Positions 5,659-11,289 of a DNA stretch of 11,289 bases are shown here, piece after piece. Source of the stretch: DATKMS01 sp035541735. Its GTDB lineage: Bacteria > Desulfobacterota > Binatia > HRBIN30. Both the position numbers and the translations under genes were made by a program. Positions within the stretch are counted from its first letter, which is position 1. Every line of letters starts with the position of its first letter. Under the pieces are notes generated by a model, which saw only the letters and a program-made list of their open reading frames with translations, did no database searches and was not told the origin of the DNA. The stretch spans positions 1 to 11,289 of the forward strand of contig DATKMS010000061.1 in NCBI GenBank assembly GCA_035541735.1, read 5' to 3'.

Positions 5659-6153
5659 ATGATGGCAACCAGCAAGTTCCGCGTGCACGTCACCAAGGAC
5701 TACCTCAAATTCAACGCCGCTCATTTCATCGCCTACAAGGGGTTCCGCGAGGCCTTGCACGGTCACAACTATCGCGTCTCGGTGGACATCGAGGCCGGCA
5801 CGCTCTCGCCGGAGGGTTACGTGCTCGACTTCGGGATTGTGAAAGACATCGCCAAACGAGTCTGCAAACGGCTGGATGAGAAGACCGTGATCCCCGCCAA
5901 TAGCGACTGCCTACGTATCCGCCAAGAGCGGGATCAGGTCATCGTCGTCTATGAGCGCGACGAGTTCCGCTTCCCATGCGCTGATGTGGCGTTGATTCCC
6001 ATCGTGCACAGCTCAGCAGAGGAGCTGGCATGCTACCTGGCCGGCGAGATCCGCCGCGAGTTGGGTGTCGAAGGCATGCAGCGCATCGCTACCCTGCAAG
6101 TCGGCGTCGAGGAGACGCCGGGCCAAGCGGCGTACTACCGCGAAGAATCATGA
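5659..6153 (+). CDS. COG0720 pterin synthase, PTPS-III-like (ExxHGH)
   Basis: The 164-aa protein belongs to the 6-pyruvoyl-tetrahydropterin synthase/QueD family. Zinc ligands are His22 (FNAAHF), His34 and His36 (LHGHNY). Further landmarks are VLDFG, HSSAEELACYLAGEI near 126-140 and VEETPGQAAYY near the C-terminus. The catalytic Cys that precedes HGH in QueD and PTPS-II is absent; Glu31 sits in the ExxHGH pattern (EALHGH). That pattern is described for PTPS-III enzymes, which convert dihydroneopterin triphosphate to 6-hydroxymethyl-dihydropterin and bypass FolB in folate synthesis. A folate role is therefore more likely than queuosine, though untested. Two tandem ATGs (5659 and 5662) are possible starts. 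It lies 4 nt after the GGCT-like gene and overlaps the next gene by ATGA. Confidence 0.85.
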   Translation: MMATSKFRVHVTKDYLKFNAAHFIAYKGFREALHGHNYRVSVDIEAGTLSPEGYVLDFGIVKDIAKRVCKRLDEKTVIPANSDCLRIRQERDQVIVVYERDEFRFPCADVALIPIVHSSAEELACYLAGEIRRELGVEGMQRIATLQVGVEETPGQAAYYREES

Positions 6154-6422
6154 AGCTCCGACGGCTTCTCGTCGTCGCCGCAGTCCTTTCGGCCACCGGC
6201 TGCGGCCCGAATCTGCCCGAGCCGGAATCCGCGGGCGCCAAGCTGTACGCCGCGCGCTGCAACACCTGCCACCGCGTGTTTGCCCCCGGCACCTTGAAGT
6301 TCGAGATGTGGAAGGTGCAAGTCGAACGCATGCAGGGCGAACTCGTGCGCCACGGCTTGCCACCACTGACACCCGACGAGCGCAACGTACTGCTCGACTA
6401 TCTGAAGCGCCACAGCGGCTGA
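6150..6422 (+). CDS. Small monohaem c-type cytochrome lipoprotein
   Basis: The product is 90 aa from ATG 6150, which overlaps the preceding stop by 4 nt. A basic N-terminus and hydrophobic helix (MKLRRLLVVAAVLSATGC) lead to Cys18, a probable lipidation site, although the residue at -3 is Ala rather than Leu. The haem-binding motif CNTCH is at 37-41. MWKVQVERM (53-61) offers Met61 as likely axial ligand, and the C-terminus LTPDERNVLLDYLKRHSG is the usual final helix of such domains. It is likely exported and anchored facing the periplasm, acting in electron transfer; the partner is unknown. The open frame extends upstream inside the pterin gene, but that part is a shadow. Confidence 0.8.
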   Translation: MKLRRLLVVAAVLSATGCGPNLPEPESAGAKLYAARCNTCHRVFAPGTLKFEMWKVQVERMQGELVRHGLPPLTPDERNVLLDYLKRHSG

Positions 6423-6455
6423 CAGCGCCATTGCCGCCGTACTCACAGGACAGCG

Positions 6456-7931
6456 ATGGAAGTGACGATCCAACCCACACCGGTCACCGAGAGTAGCGCC
6501 GACGTCGTCCTGATCGCCGCTGGGCCCCGCTGGCGTTCCGACACGATCTCAGCCCTTGATCGACGACTCAACGGCGCGTTGAGTGCAGAGATGCGGCAGC
6601 AAGGGTTCGCCGGCGCCGAGGGAGAGGCCGTGCTGTTCCAGACACACGGCCGGCTGCCGGTGCGTAGCCTGCTGGCCGTCGGCATCGGCGACGCCGGCGG
6701 TCCGGTCCCCTGGTACAAGCTGGCAGAGGCGACGGTGCGGCGCGCGGCGGACCTCAAAGCACGCACGGCGGCGGTGGTGCTGCCACCCGAGCGTGTGTCA
6801 GCCGACGTCCTCGAGACCTTTGCCGAGGGGTTGCACCTCGCCGCTTACACCTTCGATGGCCTGAAGACCCAGAAGCAAAAGCGCCCGCCGGCGCTGCAAC
6901 GGACGGTGGTTCTCGTGCGCGGCAGCGACGCCGACTGGCGCCGCGCGCTGGCGCGCGGCGCCACGATGGCCCGCGCCACGTGCTACGCCCGCGAGCTCAT
7001 CAACCTGCCCGCCGGGGTGGTGACACCAACCTATCTGGCGGCCGCAGCCCGGCGCATCGCCCGCCAGCAGCGCCTGCGTGCGCGCGTGCTCGATGCGCCG
7101 GCCCTCAAGCGCCTTGGCATGGGCGCCGTGCTGGGTGTGGCGCAGGGCAGCGCGCAGCCGCCGCGCTTCATCGAGTTGCGGTACCGGCCGCCGGGCACGC
7201 CGCACCGGCGGGTGGCATTGGCGGGCAAGGGCATCACCTTCGACAGCGGGGGCCTCTCGCTGAAGCCAGCCGACGCGATGCAGACGCAGAAACGCGACAT
7301 GGCGGGCGCTGCCGCCGTCCTCGGCGTCATGAGCGTGATCCGCGATCTTGCGGTGTCCGTCGAGGTGCGCGCCTACGTGCCCAGCGCCGAGAACATGCCG
7401 GGCGGCCGCGCGATCAAACCTGGGGACGTCCTGCGCGCCTACAACGGCACCTCGATCGAGGTCCTGAACACCGATGCGGAGGGACGCCTGGTGCTGGCCG
7501 ACGCCCTCGCCTATGCGGCCGCCGCCAAGCCCGATGTGCTGATTGACTTGGCGACGCTCACCGCCGCCGTGCGCACGGCTCTGGGCACACGTTACGCGGC
7601 GATCATGGGTACGGACGCAGGGCTGGTCCGAGCGCTGATCGACGCCGCGCAGGCGTGCGGCGAGAATCTCTGGGAGTTACCGCTCGTCTCGGAGTATCGC
7701 AGCGACCTGGACAGCAGCGTCGCAGACATCAAGAACACCGGTGAGGGCGGTGCTGCGGGCACAATCATCGGCGGACTTTTCCTCCGCGAGTTTGCCGGCA
7801 GCGTGCCGTGGGCGCACATCGACTTCTCAAGCACCGTCATGACCGACAAACCGTTTCCCTGTCACCCGCGTGGCGCTACGGGCTTCGGCGTGCGGACGCT
7901 GCTACGCTACCTGCGCGGGCTGGGGAGATGA
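6456..7931 (+). CDS. pepA: Leucyl aminopeptidase (M17, PepA)
   Basis: This cytosolic two-metal aminopeptidase removes N-terminal residues, preferring Leu and similar. The 491-aa length is typical. All family residues are present at a constant offset of 12 from E. coli PepA: Lys258, Asp263 (GKGITFDSGG), Asp281 (KRDMAG), Asp340 and Glu342 (NTDAEGRL signature) as metal ligands, with catalytic Lys270 and Arg344. The first 150 residues are the divergent N-terminal domain. The start ATG 6456 has a weak AGGA site (6446-6449) and lies 33 nt after the cytochrome gene, so it probably ends the same operon. M17 enzymes can also split Cys-Gly, which would fit loosely with the GGCT-like gene in glutathione turnover. 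The stop is followed at once by a word-repeat element with a terminator. Confidence 0.96.
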   Translation: MEVTIQPTPVTESSADVVLIAAGPRWRSDTISALDRRLNGALSAEMRQQGFAGAEGEAVLFQTHGRLPVRSLLAVGIGDAGGPVPWYKLAEATVRRAADLKARTAAVVLPPERVSADVLETFAEGLHLAAYTFDGLKTQKQKRPPALQRTVVLVRGSDADWRRALARGATMARATCYARELINLPAGVVTPTYLAAAARRIARQQRLRARVLDAPALKRLGMGAVLGVAQGSAQPPRFIELRYRPPGTPHRRVALAGKGITFDSGGLSLKPADAMQTQKRDMAGAAAVLGVMSVIRDLAVSVEVRAYVPSAENMPGGRAIKPGDVLRAYNGTSIEVLNTDAEGRLVLADALAYAAAAKPDVLIDLATLTAAVRTALGTRYAAIMGTDAGLVRALIDAAQACGENLWELPLVSEYRSDLDSSVADIKNTGEGGAAGTIIGGLFLREFAGSVPWAHIDFSSTVMTDKPFPCHPRGATGFGVRTLLRYLRGLGR

Positions 7932-8017
7932 AAACGCAAAACCGGAAACAGAAACCCGGGAACCAAAAACCGGTCAAGTGACCGGTTTTCTATTTGCGGT
8001 TTCCGGTTTCCCGTTTT
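7931..8017. repeat. GGAAACC-word inverted repeat element
   Basis: The left arm (7931-7955) and right arm (7993-8017) pair at 20 of 25 bases. Both are made of ACCGGAAA / GGTTTCC words. The centre is the perfect hairpin at 7966-7989. The element begins on the last base of the pepA stop and lies between convergent genes. Confidence 0.65.
7966..7989. terminator. Bidirectional intrinsic terminator between pepA and the HemX-like gene
   Basis: AAAACCGGTCA (7966-7976) and TGACCGGTTTT (7979-7989) form an 11-bp perfect hairpin with T-runs on both strands. It lies 35 nt after the pepA stop and 51 nt beyond the stop of the convergent minus-strand gene, so it can end both transcripts. Confidence 0.75.
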
Positions 8018-8039
8018 CCATTTCTCTCCTCCCCGCTCC

Positions 8040-8462
8040 TCACAGCCGCATCGATACCAGGCTCGCAACCAGCAACAGGATGGCGACGAACAGGAGCGTC
8101 ATTCGCAACTCCGAGATTCGCCAGCCGGTGATCTGGCCGCGCCACAAGGCGATGCCCAGCAGCAGCCACGCACCGAGCGCCGGAATGATCTTGGGCCACA
8201 GCACCGCCAGCGCCAACCCACTCGCATAGGCGAGCACCGTGCCCGTGATGAGAGCCGCCGAGGCGAAGACCAAGGCCGCGACAGCCCAGCGCACCACGAG
8301 GCGCTGCAGCGTGGCCAGGGGCACCACACGGCGCACCTCGCCCGCGGGTTGCCGGCGCTTCAGGGCGCGCCGCACGATCGCCCAGCGCGCGACGTCGATG
8401 AGCGCCAGGATCAGGAATACGGCGGTCGCGCCGACGGTGGCGAGGTGGATGGCGAGCAACAT
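8040..8462 (-). CDS. Half-length HemX/CcsA-like membrane protein
   Basis: The 140-aa protein has four predicted membrane helices (about 2-24, 56-80, 84-108 and 118-137). The segment order resembles the C-terminal half of the HemX/YpjD group of cytochrome c assembly-like proteins: an opening helix with an early His (His6), a basic linker, VVPLATLQRLVVRWA (46-60), a helix ending TG, a helix then GWR (113-115), and a last helix. Full-length relatives are about 260 aa, so roughly the first half is missing. No remnant of it is visible upstream on this strand, and the promoter candidate at 8475-8502 leaves no room. It may be a true short form, a decayed copy or an unrelated four-helix protein. No hemA neighbour is present. 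Confidence 0.5.
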   Translation of the reverse strand: MLLAIHLATVGATAVFLILALIDVARWAIVRRALKRRQPAGEVRRVVPLATLQRLVVRWAVAALVFASAALITGTVLAYASGLALAVLWPKIIPALGAWLLLGIALWRGQITGWRISELRMTLLFVAILLLVASLVSMRL

Positions 8463-8474
8463 GACTGCAGAGAG

Positions 8475-8502
8475 ATTTGACGGGACTGGCCGCGCAAGTC
8501 AA
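8475..8502 (-). promoter_or_regulatory. Candidate promoter of the HemX-like gene
   Basis: On the minus strand TTGACT (8502-8497) and TCAAAT (8480-8475) are 16 nt apart, matching 5/6 and 4/6 of consensus. The start would fall near 8468, only about 6 nt before ATG 8462. That fits the lack of a ribosome site and suggests a nearly leaderless message. Confidence 0.35.
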
Positions 8503-8540
8503 CCCGGCCCCGCCCGGCAGAGGCTTGTCTCACAACCGGC

Positions 8541-8632
8541 GCAGATCACAGACGACCGACGAACAGACAACAGACCAGAGTTCAACGCAGGCAAGGCCCT
8601 GTCTGTTGTCTGGCGTCTCTGATTCTGTGTTC
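8541..8632. repeat. CAGAC/GTCTG-word inverted repeat element
   Basis: A perfect 12-bp pair links CAGACAACAGAC (8564-8575) with GTCTGTTGTCTG (8601-8612). CACAGA (8547-8552) also pairs with TCTGTG (8624-8629). Both arms are made of ACAGAC/GACGA-like words. It occupies the divergent spacer between the HemX-like gene and aroC. Confidence 0.6.
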
Positions 8633-8647
8633 CGGCATCTGGGCCGC

Positions 8648-8676
8648 TTGTCGGCAGCCGGGGGCTTGCGTACACT
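8648..8676 (+). promoter_or_regulatory. Candidate aroC promoter (leaderless)
   Basis: TTGTCG (8648-8653) and TACACT (8671-8676) are separated by 17 nt, each matching 4/6 of consensus. Transcription would begin at about 8683, right at ATG 8684, consistent with the absence of a ribosome site there. Confidence 0.3.
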
Positions 8677-8683
8677 TCCGGCG

Positions 8684-9778
8684 ATGGCATCGACCTTCGG
8701 ACATTTGTTTCGCGTCACCACCTTCGGCGAATCGCACGGCGGTGCGGTCGGCGTGGTCGTCGACGGCTGCCCGCCACGGCTGGCATTGACCGCGGACGAG
8801 ATCCAGCGCGACCTCGAGCGGCGCCGCCCGGGACAGAGCGCCATCACCACGCCGCGTGATGAACCTGACCGTGCCGAGATCCTGTCGGGCCTCTTCGAGG
8901 GGCAGACGCTGGGTTCGCCGATCGCCATCATCGTGCGCAACACCGACGCCCGCCCCGCTGCGTACGCCGACCTCAAGGACACCTTCCGGCCATCGCACGC
9001 CGACTACACGTACGAAGCCAAGTACGGCATCCGCAACTGGCAGGGAGGCGGCCGCGCCTCGGCGCGCGAAACCGTCGGTCGCGTCGCCGCCGGCGCCATC
9101 GCACGCAAGCTGCTGGCGGTCGCGGCGAACGTCGAGGTGCTCGCCTACGTCCGCCGCGTGCACACGATCGAAGCGGCGGTGGTTCCTGAGAGCGTCACGC
9201 TGAGCGCGGTCGAGTCCAACATCGTCCGCTGCCCCGACGCGACGGCGGCGCAGACGATGATCGGGCGCATCGACGAAGCGCGGCGCGCCGGGGACTCACT
9301 CGGCGGCATCGTCGAGTGCGTCTGTCGCAACGTGCCGCCCGGTCTCGGCGAGCCGGTGTTCGACAAGCTGGAAGCCGATCTGGCGCGCGGCATGATGTCG
9401 CTGCCGGCGTCGAAGGGATTCGAAATCGGCAGCGGCTTCGCGGGCACGCTCCTGACCGGCATCGAGCACAACGACCCGTTCACCATCGATGCCAGCGGGC
9501 GCGTGCGTACCGTCAGCAACCGCTCGGGCGGCGTCCAGGGCGGCATCAGCAACGGCGAGACCATCATCTTCCGCGTCGGCTTCAAACCCACCGCCACGAT
9601 CGCGCAGCCGCAACAAACCATCGACCGCACCGGGCACACCGTCACGCTCGAAGCCCGCGGGCGCCACGACCCGTGTGTCCTACCGCGCGCGGTGCCGATG
9701 GTCGAAGCCATGGCCTGCCTCGTCCTCGCCGATCATTTCCTCCGCCAGCGCGGGCAGTGCGGAGGGAGAGATCAGTGA
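8684..9778 (+). CDS. aroC: Chorismate synthase
   Basis: It converts 5-enolpyruvylshikimate-3-phosphate to chorismate using reduced FMN, the last shared step of aromatic synthesis. From ATG 8684 the protein has 364 aa, the usual size. Family signatures are GESHGG (15-20), RRPGQS (47-52), SHADYTYEAKYG (104-115), GGGRASARET (121-130), SNRSGGVQGGISNGE (278-292) and RHDPC (327-331). An open frame runs back to 8477, but its translation is spacer repeat and the family N-terminus starts MASTFGHLFRVTTFGESHGG. No ribosome site is seen. The last residues (RDQ) and the TGA stop (9776-9778) lie inside the ATCAGTA-type repeat, as with the LeuD-like gene. Confidence 0.97.
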   Translation: MASTFGHLFRVTTFGESHGGAVGVVVDGCPPRLALTADEIQRDLERRRPGQSAITTPRDEPDRAEILSGLFEGQTLGSPIAIIVRNTDARPAAYADLKDTFRPSHADYTYEAKYGIRNWQGGGRASARETVGRVAAGAIARKLLAVAANVEVLAYVRRVHTIEAAVVPESVTLSAVESNIVRCPDATAAQTMIGRIDEARRAGDSLGGIVECVCRNVPPGLGEPVFDKLEADLARGMMSLPASKGFEIGSGFAGTLLTGIEHNDPFTIDASGRVRTVSNRSGGVQGGISNGETIIFRVGFKPTATIAQPQQTIDRTGHTVTLEARGRHDPCVLPRAVPMVEAMACLVLADHFLRQRGQCGGRDQ

Positions 9779-9868
9779 TCGAGTAATCAGTAATCAAGTG
9801 ATCGGTAACGAGACAGTTGCTACTGATTCTGGTCCACTTGAACTGATGACTGATCACTGATTACTATC
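9771..9868. repeat. ATCAGTA heptamer inverted-repeat element, copy 2
   Basis: The left arm repeats ATCAGTGATCGAGTAATCAG words. Positions 9782-9796 pair with 9851-9865 at 14 of 15 bases. The right arm (9843-9865) matches the inverse of the left arm of copy 1 (1098-1120) at 22 of 23 bases, so the two belong to one family. It supplies the aroC stop and lies between convergent genes. It has no clear T-tract. Confidence 0.8.
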
Positions 9869-9872
9869 CCCG

Positions 9873-11261
9873 TCACCGGTTGCGCAGAAAGTGGAAGCCC
9901 AGGTCGAAGACGCCGCTATCGAGCGTCGTCCCGGTCGTTGTCCGGCGACGAAGAATCGTCGTCTGCGAGCTGGGGAGGTTGAGGGGACCGCCGCCGTCGA
10001 TCGCAGGGCTGGTGGAGCGGAGATGGAAGCCGTCTGCAAACTGGGCGTTGTCGCTGACGTCATTGCGGCCGCGCAGGCTAGCGGGGAGGTAGGTGTCCGG
10101 GAACACCAGGTTGTAGTTGCCGTCGTACCCGACATCGCTGCGCGGGCTCTGCAACACGTTGATGTTGGCCTCGCCAGAATTGCCTTGCACGATGTTGTTG
10201 TGGACAAAGGCGCGTGGTGAGCCCGCATTGGTGTCACCGACAACGAGTCCGTACGTGCCGTTGCCGGCGATGGTGTTGCTGAGCACGCGCGCAGCGGGCG
10301 ATCCGGACCGCTGGCCGGCGATGGCAATTCCGGCGCCGCCGTTGCCGTAGACCAAATTGTTGAAGACCAGAGCGTTCGCGGAGTCCTGCACGCGGATACC
10401 GTCAGCAGTGTTGTCGAAGATCATGCAGTTCTGGACGGCAAAAGCGTCGCTCCCGCTGTCGATGATGATGCCGGCACCCGAGACGCCGCTAATCGTGAAT
10501 CCATCGATCAGGCCACCCGGTACGGTCGAAAAATCGAACCCCGCGCCGGCGTCGCTGTCGGTGCCGTCGATGGCAACATCGCCCGCGGCATCGCCGGTCC
10601 GATCCCCTGCGAGGTCGGCAACCAATTGCAGGCCCGCCACACCAGCGGTGTCGATGACAACGCTTTCGGAATAGGTGCCGGAGCCGACGACGATGACGTA
10701 GCCGGTGCGGGCCAATTGCACGGCCGTGCTGATACTCCGAAGAGCGTCGGCGGGGTTGGCGCCGCTGTTGCCGTCGTTGCCGCTGCTGCGGACGTACAAC
10801 GGATTGGGAGGTGGAACGAATCGCGCGCCGCTGGACAGAGAAAATGAACCATGCTCCCCAGTGCACCAGTCCGCTGCCGTGACGTTGTAGGTGCCGTTCA
10901 ACTGGCCATTGGCGACAATCGCATCAAGAGTGACATTGGCGTGCGTGCTGGCGGCGGTCACAACGCCGTTGAACGAATTCCCGGACAGGATAGCCGAAAA
11001 CGTCCCAGCCGACAGACAGGGTGATCGGTCAAAGAAAATGGGGCCGCTCAGATTTGCACCGCTTTGCTTGATGGAAAGGTACAGCGCGTCACCCCCGACG
11101 CCGTTAGCGCTAACCCAGGAGCCACTCCAACTGCCGGCGGCCGTGGCGGGCGCGGGTGGTGCTGCGCCGCCGCCGCCTCCCCCTCCGCAGCCGCTCGATA
11201 GCACTGCCACTGTCAGTGCGAGCCCAGCGATCGAGTTTCCACGGCTCAGCGTGCGTCGCAT
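9873..11261 (-). CDS. Surface lipoprotein with right-handed beta-helix
   Basis: The 462-aa protein starts at ATG 11261 with a basic N-terminus and hydrophobic signal (RRTLSRGNSIAGLALTVAVL) ending at LSSGC, giving lipidated Cys25, then a poly-Gly/Ala-Pro linker (26-42). Residues about 43-146 look like a small beta-rich domain (GSWSGSW, IKQSGANLSG, GQLNGTY) with two Cys, 82 and 133. Residue 155 onward begins YVRSSGNDGNSGANPADALRSI, like DUF1565 N-caps, followed by repeated beta-helix rungs rich in N-N, GNG and GI motifs (about 250-370). The C-terminal SPAIDGGG (418-425) and FDLGFHF (452-458) are common ends in such proteins. It probably sits on the outer membrane; carbohydrate binding or cleavage is possible, but no catalytic site is evident. 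A weak AGGG precedes the start. Confidence 0.85.
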   Translation of the reverse strand: MRRTLSRGNSIAGLALTVAVLSSGCGGGGGGGAAPPAPATAAGSWSGSWVSANGVGGDALYLSIKQSGANLSGPIFFDRSPCLSAGTFSAILSGNSFNGVVTAASTHANVTLDAIVANGQLNGTYNVTAADWCTGEHGSFSLSSGARFVPPPNPLYVRSSGNDGNSGANPADALRSISTAVQLARTGYVIVVGSGTYSESVVIDTAGVAGLQLVADLAGDRTGDAAGDVAIDGTDSDAGAGFDFSTVPGGLIDGFTISGVSGAGIIIDSGSDAFAVQNCMIFDNTADGIRVQDSANALVFNNLVYGNGGAGIAIAGQRSGSPAARVLSNTIAGNGTYGLVVGDTNAGSPRAFVHNNIVQGNSGEANINVLQSPRSDVGYDGNYNLVFPDTYLPASLRGRNDVSDNAQFADGFHLRSTSPAIDGGGPLNLPSSQTTILRRRTTTGTTLDSGVFDLGFHFLRNR

Positions 11262-11289
11262 GCTCGCCCTGTGCTGCAGCGGTCACCAA

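Noticed and set aside
8477..8683. N-terminal extension of chorismate synthase
   Set aside because: It covers the divergent promoter and spacer repeat, and the conserved N-terminus begins at ATG 8684.

Overview
The window reads as chromosomal DNA of a high-GC, Gram-negative bacterium. Supporting signs are a class 2 (quinone-linked) dihydroorotate dehydrogenase, a Kef-type antiporter, two predicted lipoproteins, and many GTG/TTG-type starts or starts with weak ribosome sites. Housekeeping genes are mixed with spacers that carry odd low-complexity inverted repeats. I suspect a deltaproteobacterium-like or Binatota-like uncultured lineage. That is an impression from gene content and spacer style, not a demonstrated assignment.

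Layout. Positions 1-480 hold no convincing large gene. They contain a dense run of inverted repeats around a 13-codon minus-strand mini-ORF (249-290), preceded by a ribosome site that could pair with about 19 nt of the 16S rRNA 3' end. Part of the mini-ORF can also pair with one strand of a large downstream hairpin, which resembles a translation-sensing leader. A possible C-terminal tail of an upstream plus-strand gene ends at 109. Next on the plus strand come a LeuD/aconitase-swivel-like protein that lacks the expected active-site motif (600-1109), pyrD (1245-2336), a CPA2/Kef cation:proton antiporter with TrkA domains (2376-4367) and, overlapping it by 4 nt, a small membrane-anchored Cys4 protein (4364-4675). 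A tight plus-strand cluster follows: a gamma-glutamylcyclotransferase-like protein (4737-5654), a COG0720 pterin enzyme with the ExxHGH signature of PTPS-III (5659-6153), a small c-type cytochrome lipoprotein (6150-6422) and leucyl aminopeptidase pepA (6456-7931). A strong bidirectional terminator hairpin separates pepA from a convergent minus-strand half-length HemX/CcsA-like membrane protein (8040-8462). Divergent from that is chorismate synthase aroC (8684-9778). The window closes with a minus-strand lipoprotein carrying a right-handed beta-helix (9873-11261), convergent to aroC.

The spacers share a theme. Five of them (about 514-590, 1091-1183, 7931-8017, 8541-8632, 9771-9868) hold imperfect long inverted repeats whose arms are short words of about 7-8 nt repeated in tandem, with four word types. 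The ATCAGTA type occurs twice. Three elements begin inside, or on the last base of, the stop region of the preceding plus-strand gene, and two of those supply the stop codon.

The genes cover pyrimidine synthesis (pyrD), chorismate synthesis (aroC), possibly folate synthesis (PTPS-III), peptide/glutathione turnover (pepA and the GGCT-like protein), ion homeostasis (Kef) and cell-envelope redox or surface functions. They do not form one obvious pathway. The least explained parts are the structured 1-400 region, the motif-deficient LeuD-like protein and the word-repeat spacer elements.
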